Source: Streptacidiphilus melanogenes
GTDB lineage: Bacteria > Actinomycetota > Actinomycetes > Streptomycetales > Streptomycetaceae
Reading direction: 5' to 3'
Assembly (NCBI RefSeq): GCF_000787835.1
Contig: NZ_BBPP01000006.1
Span: 34,186 to 98,185 of the forward strand
Length of the DNA: 64,000 bases
Part shown: positions 25,009-32,923 of the stretch, one piece after another
Layout of the letters: each line of letters starts with the position of its first letter
Numbering within the stretch: the first letter of the stretch is position 1
Notes under the pieces: model-generated
Told to the model about the DNA's origin: nothing
Databases searched by the model: none
Seen by the model: the letters and a program-made list of their open reading frames with translations, nothing else
Position numbers and translations under genes: made by a program

Positions 25009-26823
25009 GTGGCGGAGCTGCGGATCGCGGTCGACGCGGACCAGGACGGTCCGGGCGGACGGCTCCAACCCCTGGACGAGCGCGGGCAGGCCCGGGGGCC
25101 GGCGGACCGGGTGCGGGATCTGGCGGCCGCCATGGCGGCCCGGGAGCGGGCGGACCGCCCGCGCTGGGTCTGGGCCGCCACGGACGAGGTGTACGCCCGG
25201 TTGCTGCCGCGGCTGCCCGAGAGCCGGCTCGCCCGCTGCCACGACGTCAAGCTGGTCGAGCCGCTGCTGCTCGCGCACGAGGGGCTGTACGGAGCGCCGC
25301 GCTCGCTCGGCGCGGCATGGGCGCGGCTGCGCGGGCTGCCCGTCCCGGCGGATCTGCCGCTGGGCCTAGCCGGGGCCGAGGCGGACGCCCACGCGCAGGA
25401 CGCCCTCTTCGCGCCGGACCGCAGTCGGCTCGAACCGGGCGTGGACCCGCTGACCGCTCTGGTGGCCGTTCACGCCGAACAGCTGCGTCGGCTGGCGTCC
25501 CTGCCGGAGGCCGACCGGAACGGCCTGCGGCTGCTCGTCGCGGCGGAGTCCGCGGGCGGGCTCGCGGCCGCCGAGATGGCGTACGACGGGCTGCCGTGGA
25601 GCACGGCCGTCCACGACGCGCTGTTGGACGACCTGCTCGGCTCGCGTCCGACGACGGCTCAGGCGGCGAGCGGGGCGCGCCCGCCCAAGCTGGCGGCGCT
25701 CGGCATCGAGCTCCAGGAGGCCCTGCACGCACGGCAGCTGAACCCGGACTCCCCCGGCCAGGTGCTGCAGGCCTTCGCCAAGCAGGGCGTCAGCCTCACC
25801 TCGACCAGGAACTGGCTGCTGCGCCAGGTCGACCACCCGGCCGCGCCGCTGCTGCTGCGCTACAAGGAGCTGTCGCGCATCTACGCGGCCCACGGCTGGG
25901 CCTGGCGGGACGCCTGGGTACGGGGCGGCCGGTTTCGACCGGAGTACGTCGTGGGCGGCGTCGTCTCCGGACGCTGGGCGAGCCGGGGCGGCGGCGCCCT
26001 GCAGATCCCGCGCATCCTGCGCGGGGCGGTCGTCGCCGATCCGGGCTGGCGGCTGGTCGTGGCGGACGCCGGTCAGCTGGAGCCGCGGGTACTGGCGGCG
26101 CTGTCCGGCGACCCGGGCCTGATCCGCGCGGGAGCGGCGGGCGACCTGTACGCCGGGCTGGCCGCGGACGCCTTCGGCGGGGATCGGGCTCGGGCCAAGC
26201 TCGGCCTGCTCGGCGCGATGTACGGGCAGACCAGTGGCGAGGTCGGCCCGCTGCTGGCGGTGCTGCGGCGGCGCTTCCCGCAGGCGATGGGGCTGGTGGA
26301 GGCGGCGGCGCGCACGGGCGAGGCGGGCGGCACGGTCCGCTCCCGTCTGGGCCGGGTCTGCCCGCCGCCCTCGGCGGCCTGGCAGGACGCCACCTCCGCG
26401 GCGTTCGGAGGCGACGTGGACGCTCTGGCGGAGGAGGGAGGCGGGCGCGCCGGCTCCGCGGCCCGCTCCCGCGGCCGCTTCACGCGCAACTTCGTCATCC
26501 AGGCCAGCGCCGCGGACTGGGCGCTCGCCCTGATCGCCGCGCTGCGCCGCCGTCTCGCGGAGCTCCCGGTCGGCCCGGCCGGGGAACGAGCACGCCTGGT
26601 CTTCTTCCAGCACGACGAGATCGTGGTGCACAGCCCGTCCCCGCTGGCGGAGGCGGTCGCGGCGGCGGTCACCGCCTCGGCGGAGGAGGCCCGCCGTCTC
26701 GTTTTCGGCGACACGCCGGTCCACTTCCCGATGGACACACACATCGTCGAGCGCTACGCCGACGCGAAGGGCGGCGAGTCCGCGGAGCCGGATCTGGACG
26801 ACGAGGACGTCCCCGAGTTCTGA
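25009..26823 (+). CDS. Family A DNA polymerase-like protein (bifunctional 3'-5' exonuclease/polymerase family)
   Basis: The 604-residue protein matches the actinobacterial family annotated as bifunctional 3'-5' exonuclease/DNA polymerase. The C-terminal half has PolA-like motifs: motif A as VVADAGQLEPR around Asp353 (standard D-Y-S-Q-I-E-L-R), motif B as KLGLLGAMYGQTSG, and motif C as QHDEIVVH with Asp536. The N-terminal half is exonuclease-like but the usual acidic catalytic pattern is not obvious to me. It ends in an acidic tail (EPDLDDEDVPEF). It starts at GTG 25009, 147 bases after the clamp paralogue, suggesting a clamp-polymerase pair. Confidence 0.85.
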   Translation: MAELRIAVDADQDGPGGRLQPLDERGQARGPADRVRDLAAAMAARERADRPRWVWAATDEVYARLLPRLPESRLARCHDVKLVEPLLLAHEGLYGAPRSLGAAWARLRGLPVPADLPLGLAGAEADAHAQDALFAPDRSRLEPGVDPLTALVAVHAEQLRRLASLPEADRNGLRLLVAAESAGGLAAAEMAYDGLPWSTAVHDALLDDLLGSRPTTAQAASGARPPKLAALGIELQEALHARQLNPDSPGQVLQAFAKQGVSLTSTRNWLLRQVDHPAAPLLLRYKELSRIYAAHGWAWRDAWVRGGRFRPEYVVGGVVSGRWASRGGGALQIPRILRGAVVADPGWRLVVADAGQLEPRVLAALSGDPGLIRAGAAGDLYAGLAADAFGGDRARAKLGLLGAMYGQTSGEVGPLLAVLRRRFPQAMGLVEAAARTGEAGGTVRSRLGRVCPPPSAAWQDATSAAFGGDVDALAEEGGGRAGSAARSRGRFTRNFVIQASAADWALALIAALRRRLAELPVGPAGERARLVFFQHDEIVVHSPSPLAEAVAAAVTASAEEARRLVFGDTPVHFPMDTHIVERYADAKGGESAEPDLDDEDVPEF

Positions 26824-26826
26824 GAC

Positions 26827-26850
26827 AGTGTTCGTCGAATGTCGTACACT
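26827..26850. promoter_or_regulatory. Operator copy 1, 8-8-8 dyad
   Basis: AGTGTTCG, 8 bases, CGTACACT. The arms are an inverted repeat with one mismatch. It begins 3 bases after the polymerase stop codon and has the same geometry as the second copy 36 bases downstream. Confidence 0.7.
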
Positions 26851-26862
26851 CAGAGCCACGAA

Positions 26863-26886
26863 AGTGTTCGATGGTCACCGAACACT
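26863..26886. promoter_or_regulatory. Operator copy 2, perfect 8-8-8 dyad
   Basis: AGTGTTCG, 8 bases (ATGGTCAC), CGAACACT: a perfect inverted repeat 25 bases before the oxidoreductase ATG. With copy 1 it forms a pair of sites spaced 36 bases centre to centre, about 3.4 helical turns, of the kind used by TetR-type repressors. No such regulator gene is adjacent. Confidence 0.8.
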
Positions 26887-26911
26887 CCGACTTCGCTGGG
26901 GGAAGTGCGAC

Positions 26912-27886
26912 ATGCGTGCTGTGGTGTTCGACAAGCTGGGCGGCCCCGAGGTGCTCCAGGTCGTGGATGTTCCCGAGCCCGAGCCTGCCGAGGGCGAGGT
27001 CGTGATCGAGGTGAACTGGGCAGGCGTCAACTTCGCCGATGCCAAGGCGCGGTCGATCGGCTACCGGATCGAGTCCCTCCCGTTCCGGCCCGGCCTCGAG
27101 GTCTCCGGCACGGTCCGCGCGGTCGGCTCCGGTGTCACCGGCCTGACGGTCGGCCGGCGCGTCTTCGCCATGCTGAACGGAAAGGGTTACGCGGAGACCG
27201 TCGTCGCCCCGGCGGCCACCACCTTCGCCGTGCCCGAAGCGCTCGGCCTGCGCGACGCGGCGGCGCTCGGCACCGTGCTCGCGACCGGGTACGCCCTCCT
27301 GCACGAGGTGGCCCGGCTGCGCGAGGGCGAGACCGTGCTCGTCCAGGGCGCGGCGGGAGGCGTCGGCACGGTCACCGGCCAACTGGCCCGCGCCGCCGGG
27401 GCCGGACGGGTCTTCGGCGTCGTCTCCCGCCCGGAGAAGGCCGCGCACGCGAAGGACTCCGGCTACGACGAGATCCTGGTCGGCGAGGACTTCGACGAGC
27501 AGGTGCTGCGCGCCACGGACGGCCGGGGCGTCGACATCGCCCTCGACCCGGTCGGCGGGGAGAGCTGGCGCCGCAGCGTCGCGGCCCTGGCGCGCTTCGG
27601 CCGTGCCGTCTCCTTCGGCAACGCCGGCGACGCGAAGGCGTGGAGCGCGGGGTTCGCCGAGCTCGCCCCGCGCGGCCTCTCGGTGGCCGGCTTCTCCATC
27701 CTCGGCCTCGCCGCCGCTGACCCGGCCCGCCTGCGTGTCCTGACCGAGCAGGCGTTCCGCGAGGCGGAGCGCTCGGGCATCACCATCCCGGTCACGGGCG
27801 AGTTCGGCCTCGACGACGCGGGCGACGCCCACCACCTCCTGGAGAGCCGCACCAGCACGGGCAAGCTCCTCCTCCGCGTGCGCTGA
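26912..27886 (+). CDS. Quinone oxidoreductase-like zinc-type alcohol dehydrogenase family protein
   Basis: The 324-residue MDR-superfamily protein has the N-terminal GroES-like domain (PEVLQVVDVPEPEPAEGEV; WAGVNFADAKAR; RPGLEVSGTV) and a Rossmann domain with VLVQGAAGGVGTVTGQLAR. The structural and catalytic zinc Cys ligands of classical alcohol dehydrogenases are absent, which fits NADPH:quinone reductases. It would reduce quinones or enones in the cytoplasm. Two matching operators upstream suggest tight induction, perhaps by its substrate. Confidence 0.9.
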   Translation: MRAVVFDKLGGPEVLQVVDVPEPEPAEGEVVIEVNWAGVNFADAKARSIGYRIESLPFRPGLEVSGTVRAVGSGVTGLTVGRRVFAMLNGKGYAETVVAPAATTFAVPEALGLRDAAALGTVLATGYALLHEVARLREGETVLVQGAAGGVGTVTGQLARAAGAGRVFGVVSRPEKAAHAKDSGYDEILVGEDFDEQVLRATDGRGVDIALDPVGGESWRRSVAALARFGRAVSFGNAGDAKAWSAGFAELAPRGLSVAGFSILGLAAADPARLRVLTEQAFREAERSGITIPVTGEFGLDDAGDAHHLLESRTSTGKLLLRVR

Positions 27887-27936
27887 GGGACTCCCCCGAC
27901 CACGCCCCGCTGTCCGCAAAAGTGCCATGCGAGTGG

Positions 27937-27942
27937 CATAGT
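27937..27942 (+). promoter_or_regulatory. -10 box of a likely leaderless transcript (GNAT gene)
   Basis: CATAGT ends 6 bases before the GTG at 27949, the spacing of a -10 element when transcription begins at the start codon. A TGCCA/TGGCA dyad (about 27923-27938) overlaps it. Confidence 0.5.
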
Positions 27943-27948
27943 CGGCTG

Positions 27949-28425
27949 GTGCTCCTCACCACGCCTCGCCTGCGGCTCTGTCTCGCGCCTCCGCCGTTCG
28001 ACCCCAGTGGGTTCGAATGGGTGGTGGAGGCGCCCGGCCCAGGGGTGTGGGAGCTGGCGGGGATCACCGCCCGTGCCGCGGAGGTGGGGTGGTACGTGCC
28101 GCCGTGGGGGCTGTTCGTGATCGTGCGCGGCGCGGACGATCAGGCGATCGGCGGCATCGGGTTCCACGGGCCGCCCACCGCGACCGGAGAGGTCGAGATC
28201 GGGTACGAGCTCGCACCCACGGCGCGCGGCGCGGGATACGCGACGGAGGCGGTACGGGCGCTGGCCGCGCTCGCGCTGGAGCACGCGGAGGTCGGCGCCG
28301 TCACCGCGCGGACCGCGCCGTCGAACAGCGCCTCGCAGGCAGTCCTGCTCCGGGCGGGGTTCGCCCGGGTGCCCGTGCCTCCGGCGGACGGCATGGTGCA
28401 CTTCCAGCTGAACGATTCCGGTTGA
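27949..28425 (+). CDS. GNAT family N-acetyltransferase
   Basis: The 158-residue protein resembles RimJ/RimL-type acetyltransferases: LLTTPRLRLCLAPP at the N-terminus, GGIGFHGPP, EIGYELAPTARGAGYATEAVRAL (acetyl-CoA pyrophosphate loop) and NSASQAVLLRAGFAR near the C-terminus. The substrate is unknown. GTG 27949 is chosen because it starts at the first conserved residues and sits just after a -10-like box; an ATG at 27928 frame-shifted context and an in-frame ATG at 27922 region would add unrelated residues. Confidence 0.85.
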   Translation: MLLTTPRLRLCLAPPPFDPSGFEWVVEAPGPGVWELAGITARAAEVGWYVPPWGLFVIVRGADDQAIGGIGFHGPPTATGEVEIGYELAPTARGAGYATEAVRALAALALEHAEVGAVTARTAPSNSASQAVLLRAGFARVPVPPADGMVHFQLNDSG

Positions 28426-28541
28426 ACGTCTCCGGCTGAACGAGGAGCCGCCGGACGGGCCGCGCCCGTGATCCGGCTCCGGGTCCGCGCCTTTGAGCCG
28501 CTTCACGGATAACGGCTCGACATGCGGCGCACCCCCTTGCG

Positions 28542-28547
28542 TACGCT
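28542..28547 (+). promoter_or_regulatory. -10-like box of hrpA
   Basis: TACGCT lies 10 bases before the ATG at 28558 with no ribosome site between them, consistent with a very short leader or a leaderless transcript. Confidence 0.4.
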
Positions 28548-28557
28548 TGTCCGTGCA

Positions 28558-31500
28558 ATGGGAACCCAGCAGCAGAACACCGCGTCCCCCCGTCCCCGCC
28601 GCCGCGCCGCGCACGCCTCCGTGCAGGCCGCGCCGAGCGGCGAGTTCGGCGCACTGGCCGCCCGGCTGACCGGGCTCTCACTCCGTGACGAGTCGCGGCT
28701 CGGGCGTCGGCTCGAGGGGCTGCGGAAGGTGCGCGAGCCCGAGAAACGCGAGCGCGTCCTCGCCTCCATCACCGCCGAGGTCGACGCCGCCGAGCTGCGG
28801 CTGGAGAACCGCCGGGCGTCCGTGCCCACCCCGGCGTACCCGGAGGAGCTGCCGGTCAGCGGCCGCCGGGAGGACATCCTGGAGGCCATCCGCGACCACC
28901 AGGTCGTGATCATCGCCGGTGAGACCGGTTCCGGGAAGACGACCCAGATCCCCAAGATGTGCCTGGAGCTCGGCCGCGGCGTACGCGGCCTGATCGGGCA
29001 CACCCAGCCGCGCCGCATCGCGGCCCGCACGGTCGCCGAACGCGTAGCGGAGGAGCTGCGCACCGAGATCGGCCAGACCGTCGGCTGGAAGGTCCGCTTC
29101 ACCGACCAGGTGGGCGAGCAGACCGCGATCAAGGTGATGACGGACGGCATCCTGCTCGCCGAGATCCAGAACGACCGCCAGCTGCGCCAGTACGACACGC
29201 TGATCATCGACGAGGCCCACGAGCGCAGCCTCAACATCGACTTCATCCTGGGCTATCTGAAGCAGCTGCTGCCCAAGCGCCCGGACCTCAAGGTGATCAT
29301 CACCTCGGCCACCATCGACCCGGAGCGCTTCGCCCGGCACTTCGCCGACCCGCGCACCGGCAAGGACGCGCCGATCATCGAGGTCTCCGGCCGCACCTAT
29401 CCGGTCGAGGTCCGCTACCGTCCGATCGTCGACGACGGCGTCGACGAGGACGACGACGAGAACGGGTCGGGCGGCGGCGGGATCGACCGGGACCGCGACC
29501 AGGTCCAGGCGATCGTCGACGCCGTCGACGAGCTCGGTCACGAGGGACAGGGCGACATCCTCGTCTTCCTCTCCGGCGAGCGGGAGATCCGCGACACCGC
29601 CGAGGCCCTGGAGAAGGCCAAGCTGCGCAACACCGAGGTGGTGCCGCTCTACGCCCGCCTCTCCTCCGCCGAGCAGCACCGCGTCTTCCAGGCGCACACC
29701 GGCCGCCGCATCGTGCTGGCCACCAACGTCGCCGAGACCTCCCTCACCGTCCCGGGCATCCGCTACGTGATCGACCCGGGCACGGCCCGCATCTCCCGCT
29801 ACAGCCACCGCACCAAGGTGCAGCGACTGCCGATCGAGGCGGTCTCGCAGGCCAGCGCGAACCAGCGCAAGGGCCGCTGTGGCCGTACCAGCGACGGCAT
29901 CTGCATCCGGCTCTACTCCGAGGAGGACTTCCTCTCCCGCCCGGAGTTCACCGACCCGGAGATCCTGCGCACCAACCTGGCCTCGGTCATTCTGCAGATG
30001 ACGGCGGCCGGCCTCGGCGACATCTCGGCGTTCCCGTTCATCGAGCCGCCGGACCGCCGCAACATCAAGGACGGCGTCGACCTGCTCCAGGAGCTGCACG
30101 CCCTGGAGGCCGACACCGCCGCCCAGCAGGGCAAGGCGATGCGGCTCACGCCCATAGGCCGCAAGCTGGCCCAGCTGCCGGTCGACCCGCGCCTGGCCCG
30201 CATGGTGCTGGAGGCGGAGAAGAACGGCGTGATCCGTGAGGTCATGGTGATCGCCGCCGCACTCTCCATCCAGGACCCGCGCGAGCGGCCCGTCGAGAAA
30301 CGCACGCACGCGGACCAGCTGCACGCCCGCTTCACCGACCCGACCTCGGACTTCCTCACCTACCTGAACCTGTGGCGTTACCTGAAGCAGCAGCAGAAGG
30401 CGCTCAGCAGCAGCCAGTTCCGGCGCATGTGCAAGGCCGAGTTCCTGAACTACCTGCGGATCCGCGAGTGGCAGGACATCGACGCGCAGCTGCGCCAGGT
30501 GGCCAAGTCCCTCGACGTGGACCTCGGCGCGGCGCACATGCCCGAGGAGGTCGACGGGGACGCCGTCCACCGCTCGCTGCTCTCCGGCCTGCTCTCGCAC
30601 GTCGGCTCCAAGGACGCCGAGAAGCAGGAGTACTTCGGCGCGCGCGGCGCGAAGTTCGCCGTCTTCCCCGGGTCCGCCCTGTTCAAGAAGACGCCGGCCT
30701 GGGTGATGGCGGCCGAGCTGGTGGAGACCTCGCGCCTGTGGGCGCGGATCGCGGCCAAGGTCGAACCGCAGTGGATCGAGGAGCTCGCCGAGCACCTGAT
30801 CAAGCGCAACTACAGCGAGCCGCACTGGGAGAAGGACCGCGGCCAGGTCGTCGCCTTCGAGCGGGTCACCCTCTACGGGCTGACGCTCGTGGCCGGCCGC
30901 AAGGTCGGTTACGGGAAGCTCGACCCGGAGCTTTCGCGCGAGCTGTTCATCCGCCGCGCGCTCGTCGAGGGCGACTGGCGCACCCACCACCGGTTCTTCC
31001 ACGACAACCGCAAGCTGCTCGACGAGGTCGAGGAGCTGGAGAACCGCGCCCGCCGCCGCGACATCCTGGTCGACGAGGAGACCCTCTTCGACTTCTACGA
31101 CCAGCGCGTGGGCCAGGAGGTCGTCTCCGCGGCCCATTTCGACAGCTGGTGGAAGAAGGCACACCGGGCCAAGCCCGACCTGCTGACCTTCACCCCCGAC
31201 CTGCTGGTCAACGACAGCGCAGAGGCCGTCACCGAGCGGGACTACCCGTCGGTGTGGCATCAGAACGACCTGGAGCTGCCGCTCACCTACCAGTTCGAGC
31301 CGGGCACGGAGCAGGACGGCGTCACCGTCCACATCCCGCTGACCCTGCTCAACCAGGTGAAGCCGTCCGGCTTCGACTGGCAGATCCCGGGCCTGCGCGA
31401 GGAGCTGGTCACCGCGCTGATCCGCTCGCTGCCCAAGGTGCTGCGCCGCAACTTCGTCCCCGCGCCCGACTACGCCAAGCGGTTGATGCAGACGATGGCC

Positions 31501-32619
31501 GCGCATGTGGACGAGGCCGAGGAGAAGCCGCTGGTGGAGCTCCTCGAGTGGGAGCTGCACCGTCTGCGCGGCATCCCCGTGCCGCGGGACAGCTGGAACC
31601 TCGACGCGGTGCCCGACCACCTGCGGATCACCTTCCGGGTGGAGGACGAGCGCGGTCGCAAGCTGGCCGAGGCCAAGGACCTGGACCGGCTCAAACTGGA
31701 GCTGAAGTCCCGCACCCAGCAGGCCATCGCCAAGGCGGCCGGCGGGCTGGAGAAGCGCGGCCTGACCAAGTGGACGATCGGCGAGCTGCCGCACACCTTC
31801 GAGACCAAGCGCGGCAACCAGACCGTCAAGGGCTATCCGGCGCTGGTCGACGACGGCGACTCGGTCTCCGTCCAGCTGCTCGACACCCCCTACGAGCAGC
31901 GGCGCGCGATGGCCGCGGGCACCCGGCGGCTGATCCTGCTGGGCGCGAACTCGCCGGTCAACTCGATCCAGTCGCGCCTCGGCAACGGCGCCAAGCTGGC
32001 GCTGGCGGCGAACCCGCACGGCAGCACGGAGGCGCTCTTCGCCGACTGCCTGGCGGCGGCCGCGGACAAGCTGATCGCCGACGCGGGCGGCCCGGCCTGG
32101 GACGGCGAGGACTTCGCCAAGCTGCGCGACCACGTCCGCGGCGAGCTGTACGAGGCGACGGCGGACGCGGTGGTGAAGACCGCCAACATCCTGGCCGTAC
32201 ACCACCGGGTCCAGGAGCGCCTCAAGGGCATCGGCAACAGCCTCGCGCTGCTGACGGGCCTGACGGACGTGCGGACGCAGCTCAAGGAGCTGATCCACCC
32301 CGGCTTCGTCGCCGAGACCGGTCTGCGCCGCCTGCCCGACCTGCTGCGCTACCTCAAGGCCGTCGAGCGCCGCCTGGTGAAGCTCCAGGACGACCCGATC
32401 CGCGACCGCGACCGGACCAGCGCCGTCATCCGCATGCAGGACGCCTACGCCGACCTGCTCGCGGAGCTCCCGCCGGAGCGCCGCGACGAGGACGGTGTCC
32501 TGCAGATCCGCTGGATGATCGAGGAACTGCGGGTCAGCCTGTGGGCGCAGCCCCTGGGCACCCCGTACTCGATCTCCGAGCAGCGGATCCTCAAGGCCGT
32601 CGACGCCCTTCTGGGCTGA
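28558..32619 (+). CDS. hrpA: HrpA, ATP-dependent DEAH-box RNA helicase
   Basis: The 1353-residue protein is a full-length HrpA (family about 1300). Motif I is GETGSGKT at 121-128, motif II DEAH at 218-221, motif III SAT soon after, and motif VI QRKGRCGRT in the second RecA domain. An acidic insert (VDDGVDEDDDENGSGGG) splits the first and second helicase domains. The HA2, OB and long C-terminal HrpA domains follow. It unwinds RNA and in other bacteria rescues stalled ribosomes or processes mRNA. ATG 28558 is preferred to ATG 28522. A strong hairpin directly follows the stop. Confidence 0.95.
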   Translation: MGTQQQNTASPRPRRRAAHASVQAAPSGEFGALAARLTGLSLRDESRLGRRLEGLRKVREPEKRERVLASITAEVDAAELRLENRRASVPTPAYPEELPVSGRREDILEAIRDHQVVIIAGETGSGKTTQIPKMCLELGRGVRGLIGHTQPRRIAARTVAERVAEELRTEIGQTVGWKVRFTDQVGEQTAIKVMTDGILLAEIQNDRQLRQYDTLIIDEAHERSLNIDFILGYLKQLLPKRPDLKVIITSATIDPERFARHFADPRTGKDAPIIEVSGRTYPVEVRYRPIVDDGVDEDDDENGSGGGGIDRDRDQVQAIVDAVDELGHEGQGDILVFLSGEREIRDTAEALEKAKLRNTEVVPLYARLSSAEQHRVFQAHTGRRIVLATNVAETSLTVPGIRYVIDPGTARISRYSHRTKVQRLPIEAVSQASANQRKGRCGRTSDGICIRLYSEEDFLSRPEFTDPEILRTNLASVILQMTAAGLGDISAFPFIEPPDRRNIKDGVDLLQELHALEADTAAQQGKAMRLTPIGRKLAQLPVDPRLARMVLEAEKNGVIREVMVIAAALSIQDPRERPVEKRTHADQLHARFTDPTSDFLTYLNLWRYLKQQQKALSSSQFRRMCKAEFLNYLRIREWQDIDAQLRQVAKSLDVDLGAAHMPEEVDGDAVHRSLLSGLLSHVGSKDAEKQEYFGARGAKFAVFPGSALFKKTPAWVMAAELVETSRLWARIAAKVEPQWIEELAEHLIKRNYSEPHWEKDRGQVVAFERVTLYGLTLVAGRKVGYGKLDPELSRELFIRRALVEGDWRTHHRFFHDNRKLLDEVEELENRARRRDILVDEETLFDFYDQRVGQEVVSAAHFDSWWKKAHRAKPDLLTFTPDLLVNDSAEAVTERDYPSVWHQNDLELPLTYQFEPGTEQDGVTVHIPLTLLNQVKPSGFDWQIPGLREELVTALIRSLPKVLRRNFVPAPDYAKRLMQTMAAHVDEAEEKPLVELLEWELHRLRGIPVPRDSWNLDAVPDHLRITFRVEDERGRKLAEAKDLDRLKLELKSRTQQAIAKAAGGLEKRGLTKWTIGELPHTFETKRGNQTVKGYPALVDDGDSVSVQLLDTPYEQRRAMAAGTRRLILLGANSPVNSIQSRLGNGAKLALAANPHGSTEALFADCLAAAADKLIADAGGPAWDGEDFAKLRDHVRGELYEATADAVVKTANILAVHHRVQERLKGIGNSLALLTGLTDVRTQLKELIHPGFVAETGLRRLPDLLRYLKAVERRLVKLQDDPIRDRDRTSAVIRMQDAYADLLAELPPERRDEDGVLQIRWMIEELRVSLWAQPLGTPYSISEQRILKAVDALLG

Positions 32620-32646
32620 CGCCCGCCGTCCGGGGCGGGCGGGCGT
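32619..32646 (+). terminator. Terminator of hrpA
   Basis: ACGCCCGCC (32619-32627) pairs with GGCGGGCGT (32638-32646), 9 bp with a 10-base loop, starting within the hrpA stop codon. The rest of the 304-base gap to the NRPS gene holds no supportable gene and presumably the NRPS promoter. Confidence 0.7.
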
Positions 32647-32923
32647 GCCTGCGGCCCCGGACAACGCGGACACCTCGAACACGGCTCGACGGACGTGCAC
32701 CCGCGGCCTCGCGTGCCCCTGACGGCGCAAGCCCCCGGCCATGTCCAGGCGCCCCGCCGCGAGCGCGGCAAGCATGCTCCGAGCAGGGCCGTCGTCGGGA
32801 CGGGAGCCCGGTACGGCCGGGCCGTCACGGGGGTCCCGGGAGCGGTCACGCGTCACACATGCCCGGTTTGCCTGACCCGGTTCGGTAAACTCGACTCTCT
32901 TGTCACCAAGGGACGAGGGCCTG

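Noticed and set aside
23436-27005. Plus-strand 1189-codon frame
   Set aside because: It runs through the clamp and polymerase genes in a different frame, and its Arg/Gly/Ala-rich composition marks it as a shadow.
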